From assembly GCA_963674545.2 (NCBI GenBank), contig CAXXFB010000001.1, positions 2,418,001 through 2,482,000 of the forward strand: a stretch of 64,000 nucleotides of DNA, given 5' to 3'. The number at the start of each line of letters is the position of its first letter. The first letter of the stretch is position 1. Of this stretch, positions 36,585 to 45,650 are shown piece after piece. Made by a program: the position numbers and the translations under genes. The notes beneath the pieces are model-generated. The model ran no database searches, had not been told where the DNA came from, and saw only the letters and a list, made by a program, of their open reading frames with translations. The stretch is from JABGQS01 sp963674545. GTDB taxonomy: Bacteria > Bacillota > Clostridia > Christensenellales > SZUA-584.

Positions 36585-37340
36585 ATGAATAAATGGGATT
36601 TTATAATCAACTGTGACGATGGTTCCGTAATAAATGTTTCTCCAAATTCAGCACTTGTTTTTCTTGATGAAACAGGAGACGAACAATTAAAAGACCCGAA
36701 ATACCCAATATTCGGATTAGGAGGATGTTGCATTTTAGCTAAAAACTATTTTATTCTTATCGATAGACCTTGGTCAAAGATGAAACTTAAAATGTTTAAC
36801 CTAAAGAATAAACCGCTTCATGCAGCAGGTAATAGTTTTTCCTATAAACAGATAACGGCAATTAACAACTTCTTTTTATCAAATGAATTTGGAAGATTTA
36901 CAACTATATCATCTTTAAATACACAAATTGATACTATACTTAAAATGGAGCAAGTTGTATTCTATAGTTTTTGCAAAAGAGTACTTGAAATTATTAAATG
37001 GTATGAGTTTGAAAATATAATTGTTATATATGATAATTCAGAAAGACTAAAGCCAAAACTTCAAGAATATGCTTCAACGATTGATTTTGCTGAGAAGTTG
37101 AATGGTGTTGATACAAAGATCGAGACGCATTATTGTGTTGTGAATAAGGAAACTGCATTATCTGGAGTAGAAGTAGCTGATTTTATAATTCATTCGGCGG
37201 GTACTTCTCTTAGAGACCTCATCAACGGTAAAATATACAGACTTACAGATAGAGAAGACTTTAATCATGTCTTTAATACTACTGATAAAAAGATCTCATC
37301 CTTTTTTCAAGTAAATAGTGCAGCATTTACTTCAAAGTAA
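36585..37340 (+). CDS. DUF3800 protein
   Basis: This 251-residue protein starts at ATG 36585 behind GGAG. It shows the DUF3800 pattern: ALVFLDETGDEQLK at the N-terminus (acidic residues of an RNase H-like core), IIVIYDNSE in the middle and SGVEVADFIIHSAGTSLR near the end. DUF3800 proteins are predicted nucleases found with phage-defence systems and are effectors of one retron type. Here it is alone, far from the retron at 3.6 kb. It is followed by ICE backbone. Confidence 0.75.
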   Translation: MNKWDFIINCDDGSVINVSPNSALVFLDETGDEQLKDPKYPIFGLGGCCILAKNYFILIDRPWSKMKLKMFNLKNKPLHAAGNSFSYKQITAINNFFLSNEFGRFTTISSLNTQIDTILKMEQVVFYSFCKRVLEIIKWYEFENIIVIYDNSERLKPKLQEYASTIDFAEKLNGVDTKIETHYCVVNKETALSGVEVADFIIHSAGTSLRDLINGKIYRLTDREDFNHVFNTTDKKISSFFQVNSAAFTSK

Positions 37341-37447
37341 AAGAAGCCGTGCTTAAAATAATAAATTGGTGATGACAGGTCGTTTTTCTTATAATGCATA
37401 TACAAGATTTACACTGTTCTTGTCTTAATAGTTATATAGTAAATAGG

Positions 37448-37472
37448 TCAGCATATAAAGTGCTGATTTTTT
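37448..37472 (+). terminator. Rho-independent terminator before ssb
   Basis: TCAGCA and TGCTGA form a 6-bp stem with a 7-base loop, followed by six T residues. It marks the end of the DUF3800 transcript and the start of the ICE transfer region. Confidence 0.65.
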
Positions 37473-37562
37473 ATGTATTTTGCTAGCCAATTAATTAAGG
37501 AGAGGAGGTGCGAGATTAAATAAGCAATGTGGAAAAAAATAAAAAAATATTAGGAGGTAAAC

Positions 37563-37961
37563 ATGAAAGTAAAAGAAATCGGAAATCTGACAACAAACCC
37601 AAAATACGGCGAGAAAGGCGACGTGAAGTATTGTAACTTCAATATCGCAATCAACAACCCATTCAACAAGGATGATACCGAGTTTGTAAAGGTATCAGCA
37701 TTTGGTAAACAAGCAGAATCTTGTAGAGACTACCTACAGCAGGGCTCTCAGGTATGTGTTGAAGGTAAGGTAAGAGCTGGAGCGTATCTCAACGGACAGG
37801 GAGAGCCACAGGCAACACTCAATATCAATGCAAGCGAAGTACAGTTTCTTAACCGTATCAAGCAACGTGAAGGACAAGCGAAAATCGACAATGCACTTCG
37901 CAATTCCGGTGTGAACAACACTCGGAACCTACAAAATCAAGCCCAAGGAATGACAAGATAG
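37563..37961 (+). CDS. ssb: Single-stranded DNA-binding protein of the ICE
   Basis: This 132-residue OB-fold protein has the SSB pattern KEIGNLTTNPKY, FNIAINNPF, FVKVSAFGKQAE, VCVEGKVRAGAY, LNINASEVQFL. It lacks the acidic C-terminal tip found in chromosomal SSB, as is common in ICE versions. The ATG at 37563 follows AGGAGG. It coats the transferred single strand or prevents SOS induction. The stop is followed 8 bases later by the first unit of the repeat array split by the IS3-family element. Confidence 0.85.
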   Translation: MKVKEIGNLTTNPKYGEKGDVKYCNFNIAINNPFNKDDTEFVKVSAFGKQAESCRDYLQQGSQVCVEGKVRAGAYLNGQGEPQATLNINASEVQFLNRIKQREGQAKIDNALRNSGVNNTRNLQNQAQGMTR

Positions 37962-38042
37962 CTTGTTGCCACCCATAGTGATATGATACCTCCAAAGTAG
38001 ACAGTTAAAAAACAAAAATAGTTCAACATTGGAGGTATCATT

Positions 38043-38741
38043 ATGGCCAGGCCTAAGGGATTCACTAAAGCAGAAAAAATATCAGCTTGTAAAGCTTATC
38101 AAAACGGAACCGGCTCATTAAGAAGCATAGCTTACGATATAGGCTGTAGTAAGAATACTTTTAAGAGATGGTATCAGAGATATGCAGAGCACGGAGAATC
38201 CGCATTTGATGAAGTTAATAGCTTTGAGAGATATTCATTAGAGTTTAAGCAAGAAGTCATAAATTACTACTTGGTAAGTCCTGAGTCAGCAGAAATTGTA
38301 TCAGCAAAATATAATATACCCTATTCAACATTACGAGTATGGATTAAAATGTATAGTAATAGTATTGAATTCAAGAACGACAAACCAAAAGGAGATACTA
38401 CTGCTATGAAACGAAGGGAAACCTCTTTTGATGAACGGCTGGAGATCGTTGAATGGATAATAAACAACTCTATGAATTATAAAGCAGCAGCCAATAAATA
38501 TGGTATTTCATATAGTGCTCTGCACGGATGGACAAAACGTTATTTAAACGAAGGCGAATCAGGCTTAAGGTACAAAAGACGAGGACGCAAAGCTAAAGTA
38601 GATATATCTAATCTATCTGAAGTAGAATTACTAAAGTATAGACTCCAAGAAGAAACGTCCAAACGAAAGAGAGCAGAATTGGAGCTGCAAATACTTAAAA
38701 AAAAAGAAGAATTCGAGAAAAAGCTACGCTATCCCGAATAA
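38043..38741 (+). CDS. IS3-family transposase OrfA
   Basis: This 232-residue protein holds two or three helix-turn-helix units (FTKAEKISACKAYQNGTGS, SLEFKQEVINYYL, FDERLEIVEWIINNSMNYKAAANKYG), followed by a leucine-zipper-like helix that ends in a lysine-rich segment. It binds the IS ends. Near its end an A9 run (38697-38705) gives the A-AAA-AAG type slippery site for -1 frameshifting into OrfB. Confidence 0.85.
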   Translation: MARPKGFTKAEKISACKAYQNGTGSLRSIAYDIGCSKNTFKRWYQRYAEHGESAFDEVNSFERYSLEFKQEVINYYLVSPESAEIVSAKYNIPYSTLRVWIKMYSNSIEFKNDKPKGDTTAMKRRETSFDERLEIVEWIINNSMNYKAAANKYGISYSALHGWTKRYLNEGESGLRYKRRGRKAKVDISNLSEVELLKYRLQEETSKRKRAELELQILKKKEEFEKKLRYPE

Positions 38742-39619
38742 GACAACTATCCGTATATCAGACAATAGACTACTTCAATGAAAAAGGTCATAGTATCTCA
38801 TTATTATGTGAAATACTAGAGATACCAAGAAGCTCATACTATAAATACAAAAAAAGAGTAAAACCTCAGAAAGAAATACAGGACGAACTTCTCTGTGAAT
38901 TGATAAAAGAATATGATAATGCATATAACCACATACTGGGCTATCGCAGAATGCGGATGTTTATTAATCGACTTAATCAAACAAATTACAGTATAAATTA
39001 TATAAGAAGACTAATGAAATTTCTTAGTCTTAAGGCTGTAATTAGAGCGCCGAAAGTAGCGTATACAAGGTCTGATCCGGAATCAACATCTCAAAACATA
39101 TTGAATAGAGACTTTAACGCAAGCCTGCCTAATGAGAAGTGGCTGACAGATGTAACTGAATTTAAAGTCGTAGGTAAAAAGCAAAAACTATATTTAAGTG
39201 CTATATTAGACTTATATGATAGAACAATTGTAGCCTATGAGATGAGTCTGAAAAACGACATTAGCCTTGTATTTAACACATTTGATAAAGCTATTTCATC
39301 TAACCCTACAGCAACCCCTATTTTTCATAGTGATCGTGGATTTCAGTACACATCAAAGAAATTTCAGTTTAGACTAAATTCACAGGACATGATACAAAGT
39401 ATGTCGAGAGCCGGAAAATGCTTAGACAACGCCCCTATGGAATCCTTCTGGGGAACATTGAAGTCAGAGATGTATTACTTATATAGGTTCCATAGCTTAG
39501 ATAACTTAAAAGCTATGGTTGAAGATTATATTGAATTCTACAACAATAATAGATTTCAGGAAAAGCTTAATTGCTTGTGTCCAATGGAATATAGGGCACA
39601 AGCAATTAACTACGCTTAA
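38700..39619 (+). CDS. IS3-family transposase OrfB (DDE integrase)
   Basis: Read in the -1 frame from the A9 run, OrfB continues TLSRIRQLSVYQTIDYFNEK and HILGYRRMRM, then the rve DDE core: WLTDVTEFKV (first Asp), FHSDRGFQYTS (second Asp) and NAPMESFWGTLKSE (Glu). It is about 305 residues and intact. It is normally made as an OrfAB fusion by frameshifting. An internal ATG at 38900 would give only the catalytic domain. Confidence 0.85.
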
Positions 39620-39791
39620 GTTCTCTTTTTTAACTGTCCACTTGACAAGTATCAGTCTATAGTGTATGCCTAAGAACACAGATGGCACCCACTATGTCAG
39701 ACATTTTTTGAACACAAATCCCACTAACTGCCAATCTGCCAATATCGTCACCCATAGTGTACACCAGTAATAAACGCTGGCACCCACAGTG

Positions 39792-40060
39792 TATGACAGG
39801 GCGGTTTTTTCATGCAATCTGATTAAAAATCTGAGCGAATAATCAATCAAATATAGTTGAAATACAGCGGATTGTTTTTTCAGTTTGTATGAATTCTTTA
39901 GTTAAAGAACTCAATCTATTGGGAACCTGAAAATTCAGGTTCTTGTACCGGCAAGCGTGGCGTCTGTTATTACAAACGCCGTTAAACAAAGGAGTTTTCA
40001 CTCCCTTGCACCCTCTTGGCTGCGGCTTTGCCGCTTAGATTAAACAGAAAGGAGGCAGGT
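39792..40060. other. Candidate oriT region upstream of mobC
   Basis: No gene is present. GAACCTGAA/TTCAGGTTC (39923-39931 and 39934-39942) is a 9-bp near-continuous palindrome. About 20 bases later GGCGTCTGT and ACAAACGCC form an imperfect 8-of-9 stem (about 39960-39982). Inverted repeats of this kind just upstream of mobC and the relaxase gene are the normal position of an origin of transfer. The nick site cannot be named by eye. Confidence 0.5.
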
Positions 40061-40369
40061 ATGCGAAGTAGAAATCACCCGTTTACGTTTTATATGAATG
40101 AGAAAGAATCAACTCATTTTGAAAGACAGGTAAAAATGTCAGGATTGACAAAAGCAGAATTTTTAAGAGGTCTCATAAAAAAGGTAGAAATCAAAAGCCG
40201 CCTGCCAGATGATTACTTCAAAGTCTATCGCTTAGTCTCAAATCTAGCAAATAATATTAACCAAATCGCTCGGCATGCAAATTCAACAGGATACATTGAT
40301 CCAAATCAAATAGACGCAGCAGTACTTTTAATTGAAAAATGCTGGGAGTACATAAAGGGATTAAGATAA
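40061..40369 (+). CDS. mobC: MobC-like relaxosome protein
   Basis: This protein has 102 residues, starting at ATG 40061 behind AAAGGAGG; an upstream in-phase frame from 40016 reads through the ribosome binding site and is not used. It has an Arc/ribbon-helix-helix-like N-terminus (HPFTFYMNEKESTHFERQV, LTKAEFLRGLI) and the MobC signature LVSNLANNINQIARHANSTG. It helps the relaxase bind and open oriT. The stop overlaps the relaxase start as TAATG. Confidence 0.85.
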   Translation: MRSRNHPFTFYMNEKESTHFERQVKMSGLTKAEFLRGLIKKVEIKSRLPDDYFKVYRLVSNLANNINQIARHANSTGYIDPNQIDAAVLLIEKCWEYIKGLR

Positions 40370-41856
40370 TGGCTGTAACAAAAAAACTGGTCATTAACAG
40401 CCGTTTAGATAGCCGAGTAAATTATGTTTTAAATGAAGAAAAAACAAAAGGTTTGGTAAACAGTATTGAATATGCAGTTAATAAAGAGAAAACTGTAAGC
40501 GAAAAGACAGTATATGAAACGGCAATTAATTGCAGCTTGAAGACGGCATACAAGGATATGATCGAAACTAAAAAAGCATTCAATAATAAAGACAGAAGGC
40601 TTGGGTATCATATTATCCAATCCTTTAAGCCGGGCGAAACAACGCCTGAAATTGCACATAAAATTGGATGCGAGTTTGCTGAGAATAGCTTTGGAGACAG
40701 ATTTGAAGTAGTTGTTGGTACACATCTTGATAGAGCTCATCTGCACAATCATATCATAGTTAATTCCGTGTCTTATCTTGACGGCAGTAAATATAGGGAT
40801 AGCAAATCAGATTTTTATGACGGTATAAAGAAAGCCTCTGATGATGTGTGCAGAAAGTACGGTTTATCAGTCATTGAACCTAGTAAGAATAAAAAGTCTT
40901 TAACTTACATGGAATGGCTTGCTCGCCAAAACCAAAGGATATCATGGCAAACCTTAATCCGTGCTGATATCGATGATTGTATGAAATTAGCTTATAGTTA
41001 CGGTAACTTTATTACTCTGATGGAACATAAAGGTTATGAAGTTAAGCAAGGAAAATATATATCCTTCCGCCCTTATGGAAAGGAACGATTCTCCAGAGGT
41101 TACAAGCTGGGTGAAGAATACAGCCAGGACAATATAAGAAACCGAATTGAAGGCAAGGACTTAAAACTGGAATTGAGTGAGGTGGATAACTACGCAAAAC
41201 GAAAGCAAAACAGCCTATATCCCAGAGGCGATGTAAAAGGAATTAAAGCATTATATGCCCACTACCTCTACCTCATGGGTTTAGTAAAAAAGAACAAGCT
41301 GCCTGACAGGGCAGCTTTTGTGTTAAAGGAGGACTTATTGAGATTCGAACGGATGACAAAAACATACCAGTTCATAACTGACCGCAATCTCGATACTGTT
41401 GAACAAGTGCAAGACTACAAGGCGAAATGCTATCAAACTATAGAAATGCTAAAAGAAGACCAGCTGAAAAGCAAAAACATCTCAAGTAAGAAAGAAAAGC
41501 TATATAAGGCACTGACTATTGTCAGAATGCTTGAAAAACCGCATCAGCTTTTTCTGGACGGCTATACCGAGATGAAAAAGGAGCATAACGATTATCTTGA
41601 AGCATTAGAAGTTTTAAAGTCAGCAGGATATAAAACGGAACAACAGTTAAATGAACTGGAAAAAGAAAAGAGTGATATTACAGAAATTATCGCTCGGAAC
41701 GCAAATCACATACGCCATTTCAGATATGAAATTCGTATGTGTAACAACGCACTTGCTGAAAACGAGCAAATTGAAAAGAAAATCCGGCAAGTGGAACAAC
41801 AGCGAGAAGCAACAAAACATAGAGAGGAGAAACAACATGAGCCAAGTAAGCGGTGA
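40369..41856 (+). CDS. MOBP-type relaxase
   Basis: This 495-residue relaxase starts at ATG 40369, overlapping the mobC stop. The N-terminal domain has the conserved tyrosine region (SRVNYVLNEEKT) and the metal-binding HLDRAHLHNHIIVNS, followed by DSKSDFYDG. It nicks oriT and pilots the strand into the recipient. The C-terminal third is a long charged coiled coil. It overlaps the next gene by 20 bases. The length and layout match Tn1549-family relaxases. Confidence 0.9.
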   Translation: MAVTKKLVINSRLDSRVNYVLNEEKTKGLVNSIEYAVNKEKTVSEKTVYETAINCSLKTAYKDMIETKKAFNNKDRRLGYHIIQSFKPGETTPEIAHKIGCEFAENSFGDRFEVVVGTHLDRAHLHNHIIVNSVSYLDGSKYRDSKSDFYDGIKKASDDVCRKYGLSVIEPSKNKKSLTYMEWLARQNQRISWQTLIRADIDDCMKLAYSYGNFITLMEHKGYEVKQGKYISFRPYGKERFSRGYKLGEEYSQDNIRNRIEGKDLKLELSEVDNYAKRKQNSLYPRGDVKGIKALYAHYLYLMGLVKKNKLPDRAAFVLKEDLLRFERMTKTYQFITDRNLDTVEQVQDYKAKCYQTIEMLKEDQLKSKNISSKKEKLYKALTIVRMLEKPHQLFLDGYTEMKKEHNDYLEALEVLKSAGYKTEQQLNELEKEKSDITEIIARNANHIRHFRYEIRMCNNALAENEQIEKKIRQVEQQREATKHREEKQHEPSKR

Positions 41857-43219
41857 TGCCACAGACAGAGTTGTAAAACTTTTGATTGACGGTATTGAAG
41901 TAATGGTCAGGCTGACCGGAAGCGGAGCTAAAAATCTTGCTACTGCGCTCTACGCTCATTATAACGGCGAGAAAAAGGTTAAAGGCGCAGCAAACCTGAA
42001 TAAGCTTTTAAAAAGCGGAAAGGAGCTTCAGATATTCAGGCTTGCCGGAGAAGACTTAAAAGATTTCAAAGTACAGGCGACTAAATACGGGGTTCTATTT
42101 TCAGCAATAAAAGACACTCGGGCTGATGACGGATTTGTTGATATATTCATCAAGAAAGAGGATATATCTAAGGTCAATCATGTGCTTGGTAGGATGGATT
42201 ATAATCAACTTTCGCACGAGCCTGCTAAAGAAGAAAAAACGAAAGCACAGGAAGAACCAAAAAAAGAAAGTCCGCAGCGGACAAGCTCCAATACGCAAAA
42301 ATCCAGCTTAAAGCACGAAAGGGTTGATATTCAAAATATCGTAAAAGAAATCAATAAAGGTCATTTTGATAATCTTTCACCGGAGAACTGGAAAGCGTAC
42401 CTTGCATTCAATAGTCAGCTTTATGCGTATTCTCAGGGGAATAAACAGCGTATATTTGAGCAGAATCCGAACGCCTCTGCGGTAATGAGTAAAACTAAAT
42501 GGCGTGAGCTGGGACGCTATCCGAAACAAGGTGCCAAAGGAATCCTAATTACCATGCCAGAATATGAAAACGGAAACCGTACCGGAAATTTTATAGATGT
42601 TAAAGTATATGATATTTCTGAAACTTATGGCAGGAATATTTCGAGATCAAGCTATTCTGTGGTACTTGAAGACAATTCGCCGGAAATGAAAACAGAGATT
42701 GAGCGCTTAAAAGTTACTTCGCCGGTTCCTGTTGAAGTTAAGAGCGATTTAGAAACAGATAGTTTCTATAGCACGGAAGATAAGAAAATATATATCCGAA
42801 ATGATATTACTGACAGCGAAGCATATAAAGCACTTTGCAGAGAAACTCAGTATGCAAAAGCACATTCATTGCAAGGAGCAGAATACGACAGAGCCAATAC
42901 ACGCTTTACTGCTGAAAGCATAGCGTATTCAATGGCAGTAAAATACGGAGTTGATACCAGTGATTTTCGTTTTGATTGTATCCCTGACCCTGTTAACGGT
43001 TTGGACGGGAAAGATGTTGGAGAACTTGTTGATACGGCTGTTTCGGCTGCAAGTACAGAGATTAAAAAAGCGGAAAATAATCTGGAAAAATTCAAATCGA
43101 AAGAGAATCCTTCAGTCAAGAAAGATTTAAGCGCTCATAAAGAGGCGATTGAAAGAAATACTTTTAAAACCGGTGAAAAGCAGAGAAATCCAAAAGCAAG
43201 AAAAGGGAAGGAGCGGTAA
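41837..43219 (+). CDS. PcfB-like (DUF3801) protein with ArdC-like domain
   Basis: ATG 41837 with AGGAG upstream gives 460 residues. Residues 1-120 match the PcfB/DUF3801 family (RVVKLLIDGIEVMVRLTGSGAKNLATALYA), an accessory factor that links relaxase to coupling protein. From about 165 the protein resembles the ArdC N-terminal domain (NLSPENWKAYLAFNSQLYAYSQGN, KTKWRELGRYPKQGAKGI), an antirestriction and ssDNA-binding module. The two are joined by a charged, glutamate-rich linker. It could protect the incoming strand as well as dock the relaxosome. Confidence 0.8.
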   Translation: MSQVSGDATDRVVKLLIDGIEVMVRLTGSGAKNLATALYAHYNGEKKVKGAANLNKLLKSGKELQIFRLAGEDLKDFKVQATKYGVLFSAIKDTRADDGFVDIFIKKEDISKVNHVLGRMDYNQLSHEPAKEEKTKAQEEPKKESPQRTSSNTQKSSLKHERVDIQNIVKEINKGHFDNLSPENWKAYLAFNSQLYAYSQGNKQRIFEQNPNASAVMSKTKWRELGRYPKQGAKGILITMPEYENGNRTGNFIDVKVYDISETYGRNISRSSYSVVLEDNSPEMKTEIERLKVTSPVPVEVKSDLETDSFYSTEDKKIYIRNDITDSEAYKALCRETQYAKAHSLQGAEYDRANTRFTAESIAYSMAVKYGVDTSDFRFDCIPDPVNGLDGKDVGELVDTAVSAASTEIKKAENNLEKFKSKENPSVKKDLSAHKEAIERNTFKTGEKQRNPKARKGKER

Positions 43220-43220
43220 A

Positions 43221-43568
43221 ATGGATGGTCAAATGCAGGAAGCAGCAATCAAAGATTTATATGGAGAGCGAAAAGAACTCGTCAGGAACCAGCAGGACAC
43301 AAGTGAGATTGATTGCCAAATTGACAATGTGCTAGGGCGTGTTACGCTTCATAAGAAAAGTGATAAGGTTATCAGTCTATTTGACGGCGAAAACCAAAAC
43401 CAGATTTCAAAGGGCGGAAAGTTTGAATCCGAACATGGTGCATTTACTATTGAGGATATTGATGGGGATTCCAATATAAAAGTCAATGGTAACTGGCATC
43501 ATAAATCTGAGTTTGAACCGGCTACGGTACTTAGGTATAAGTCGAATGAAAAGAGCTTGGAGAGATGA
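43221..43568 (+). CDS. Hypothetical ICE protein
   Basis: This 115-residue soluble protein starts at ATG 43221 behind AAGGAG, just after the PcfB-like gene, and overlaps the VirD4 start by 4 bases (ATGA). The N-terminus is helical (QEAAIKDLYGERKELVRNQQD). The C-terminal half is beta-rich with repeated acidic Asp/Gly stretches (FTIEDIDGDSNIKVNGN). Its conserved place between pcfB and virD4 suggests a transfer function. No family is recognised. Confidence 0.6.
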   Translation: MDGQMQEAAIKDLYGERKELVRNQQDTSEIDCQIDNVLGRVTLHKKSDKVISLFDGENQNQISKGGKFESEHGAFTIEDIDGDSNIKVNGNWHHKSEFEPATVLRYKSNEKSLER

Positions 43569-45313
43569 AAAAGCCGCAGAATAAACTATTGACCACGCTG
43601 ATGTGGCTTTTTTTATATGTTCCTGTAGTTTGGCTGGCGGTACTGTTTTCTTCAAACTATAAGAGCGGTGTATCAATCTTAGAGCTTATACCGGAGTTAA
43701 CAAAAGCGCTTGAAAATCCGCTGGTATTCCAAACGAATGAATATACTTTGGATTTTGTTCTTGTGTTCAGTCTCATATACGCCGTCGGAATAGCCGCATA
43801 TTATTCAAGTTATGCAAAGCGCAGAATGGGCGAAGAACACGGCAGTGCTTCCTGGGGAAGTCCTAAAGCGGTATGCAAACAGTTTTCGCAGGATAGGAAT
43901 ACTGACAGGTTATTTACAAAACATGTTCGGTTGGGTTTGGATGGATATAAGCATAAGCGTAATTTGAATACGCTTGTCATCGGTGGTTCCGGAGCAGGGA
44001 AAACCAGAGGTTATGCGCTACCGAACATCATGCAGTGTAACAGCTCATTTGTCATTACCGACCCAAAAGCCGAGATTCTAAGAACCGTCGGCAATCTTTT
44101 AGTGAAAGAAGGTTACGACATCAAGGTTGTAGATTTGATTAACTTTGAAAAGTCAAATCATTACAATCCGTTCAAATATATTAACGACGAAAAGGATGTG
44201 ATTAAGCTCATTAATAACCTAATACGTAACACAACACCTAAAACAGCGGCTCAAAGTGAGCCATTCTGGGAGAAAAGTGAAACAGCTTTGCTACAAGCGC
44301 TTATGTTTTACCTGCTGAATGAAGCGCCGCCTGAGGAGCAGAACTTTGGGATGGTCATGACCATGATAGAACATGGAAGCGCAAGCGAAAATGATGAACA
44401 GCATGTAAGCCCGTTAGACTTGTTGTTTATGGCACTTGAAACCGAAAAGCCAAACTCTATTGCTGTTCGTCAGTATGCGGTATTTAAGCAGGCTGCAGGG
44501 AAGACAGCGAAGTCTATTTTAATATCATGTGCTGTAAGATTGGCGGCTTTTAACCTTGAGCAAATCAGGAATATTACCAGCGATGACGAATTAGATGTAG
44601 CGAGTCTCGGTAATAAAAAGACAGCATTATTTGCAGTCATACCCGATAACGACACTACATTCAATTTTCTAATTGGTCTCCTTTATACGCAAATTTTTCA
44701 AGTGCTGTATTATGAAGCGGATCATAAGCATGACGGGAGATTGCCTTGCCATGTGCATTTTATGCTTGATGAGTTCCCCAACGTCGCTTTGCCAGAGGAA
44801 TTTGATAAGTGCCTTGCAACTATGCGCTCAAGGTGGATTTCCGCTTCTATTATCGTGCAGAATTTAGCACAGCTTAAAAGCATGTTTAAAGGCGACCATA
44901 ATTTGTGGGAAACCATAAGCGGTAACTGCGACAGCATGCTCTTTTTAGGTGGCAACGAGCAAAGTACGCATGACTATATTTCGAAAATGCTCGGTAAAGC
45001 CACGATAGAATCACGAACATACGGACACAACAAAGGCCGAAACGGTTCTTATTCAACAAACAAGCAAATCATCGGCAGAGAACTTTTACTGCCAAATGAA
45101 ATCAGGGAGGTGGATAACGATTACGGATTGCTTTTTATACGGGGAGCGAAGCCGGTATGGGATAAGAAATATGAAATAGTCAAACACAGGAACAATTATT
45201 TAACGACAAATGGGAAAGGCTCACCATATATCCATGTGCATAGGAATGTTGAAACAAAACCGTTCAAAGAGTTCGACTTTGAAAATGCACATCACTATAT
45301 AATCTTGGAATAA
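43565..45313 (+). CDS. VirD4/TraG-type coupling protein
   Basis: This 582-residue type IV coupling protein has two N-terminal membrane helices (about residues 9-27 and 58-78), Walker A in VIGGSGAGKTRGYALPN, FVITDPKAEILR and Walker B in HFMLDEFPNVALP, then the SASIIVQNLAQLKSMF motif. It drives the relaxase-DNA complex into the secretion channel. The ATG overlaps the previous stop. Intact, and typical in length for Tn1549-like elements. Confidence 0.9.
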   Translation: MKKPQNKLLTTLMWLFLYVPVVWLAVLFSSNYKSGVSILELIPELTKALENPLVFQTNEYTLDFVLVFSLIYAVGIAAYYSSYAKRRMGEEHGSASWGSPKAVCKQFSQDRNTDRLFTKHVRLGLDGYKHKRNLNTLVIGGSGAGKTRGYALPNIMQCNSSFVITDPKAEILRTVGNLLVKEGYDIKVVDLINFEKSNHYNPFKYINDEKDVIKLINNLIRNTTPKTAAQSEPFWEKSETALLQALMFYLLNEAPPEEQNFGMVMTMIEHGSASENDEQHVSPLDLLFMALETEKPNSIAVRQYAVFKQAAGKTAKSILISCAVRLAAFNLEQIRNITSDDELDVASLGNKKTALFAVIPDNDTTFNFLIGLLYTQIFQVLYYEADHKHDGRLPCHVHFMLDEFPNVALPEEFDKCLATMRSRWISASIIVQNLAQLKSMFKGDHNLWETISGNCDSMLFLGGNEQSTHDYISKMLGKATIESRTYGHNKGRNGSYSTNKQIIGRELLLPNEIREVDNDYGLLFIRGAKPVWDKKYEIVKHRNNYLTTNGKGSPYIHVHRNVETKPFKEFDFENAHHYIILE

Positions 45314-45330
45314 AGAAAGGAATATTTATT

Positions 45331-45639
45331 ATGAAACTCAAAAATAGAACAAAACGTATTCTTATTGCAGCTGCCGTAATGGCAGTTTTTTTATTAACAA
45401 CGACAACCGCATTTGCGGCTAACGAAGATCCGCTGCAAGTTGTAAGCAACTTGTCTGATTTTATTTTCGGCATGATTCGTGCGATTGGTGTCATTCTTGT
45501 TGGCTTTGGTATCGTCCAGATAGGTATGAGTTTAAAGTCTCATGATCCATCGCAAAGGAGTAACGGCTTTCTTACTTTCTTTGGCGGCGTTGTGATAATG
45601 TTCGCTAAAGAAATCCTGACTCTTATTACAGGAGGCTGA
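45331..45639 (+). CDS. Maff2-family small membrane protein (VirB2-like)
   Basis: This 102-residue protein has a signal-like N-terminus (RTKRILIAAAVMAVFLLTTTTAFA) and two further hydrophobic helices (FIFGMIRAIGVILVGFGIVQIG and FLTFFGGVVIMFAKEILTLI). This matches the Maff2 family, thought to be a VirB2/TrbC pilin-like channel part. It starts 17 bases after virD4 with AAAGGAA. A hairpin follows it, as after many pilin genes. Confidence 0.8.
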   Translation: MKLKNRTKRILIAAAVMAVFLLTTTTAFAANEDPLQVVSNLSDFIFGMIRAIGVILVGFGIVQIGMSLKSHDPSQRSNGFLTFFGGVVIMFAKEILTLITGG

Positions 45640-45650
45640 AATATGGAATG

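Larger units (their letters stand above)
37981..39658 (+). mobile_element. IS3-family insertion sequence
   Basis: This 1678-bp element has two overlapping transposase frames. The ends are related inverted repeats of about 29 bases around TGATAC and GACAGTTAAAAAA (left from 37984, right to 39654; about 24 matches). ATAGTG flanks it on both sides (37975-37980 and 39659-39664), which fits a 6-bp target duplication and restores CACCCATAGTGTATGCC, a unit of the surrounding repeat array. IS3 duplications are usually 3-5 bp, so the exact ends could be off by a few bases. Confidence 0.8.
37970..39791. repeat. CACCCAYAGTG iteron array, ~32-bp spacing, split by IS3
   Basis: CACCC-centred 11-mers occur at 37970 (CACCCATAGTG), 39686 (CACCCACTATG), 39749 (CACCCATAGTG) and 39781 (CACCCACAGTG), with a degenerate unit near 39718 (CCCACTA shared). 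After removing the IS and one target duplication the start-to-start distances are 32, about 32, about 31 and 32 bases, close to three helical turns. Such phased sites suggest cooperative binding by one protein between ssb and the mobilisation genes, for example at an origin of transfer or a promoter. Confidence 0.7.

Noticed and set aside
37970..39791. CRISPR array
   Set aside because: Units are only 11 bases, diverged, few in number and contain no spacer-like equal segments beyond the phased gaps; no cas genes are present.
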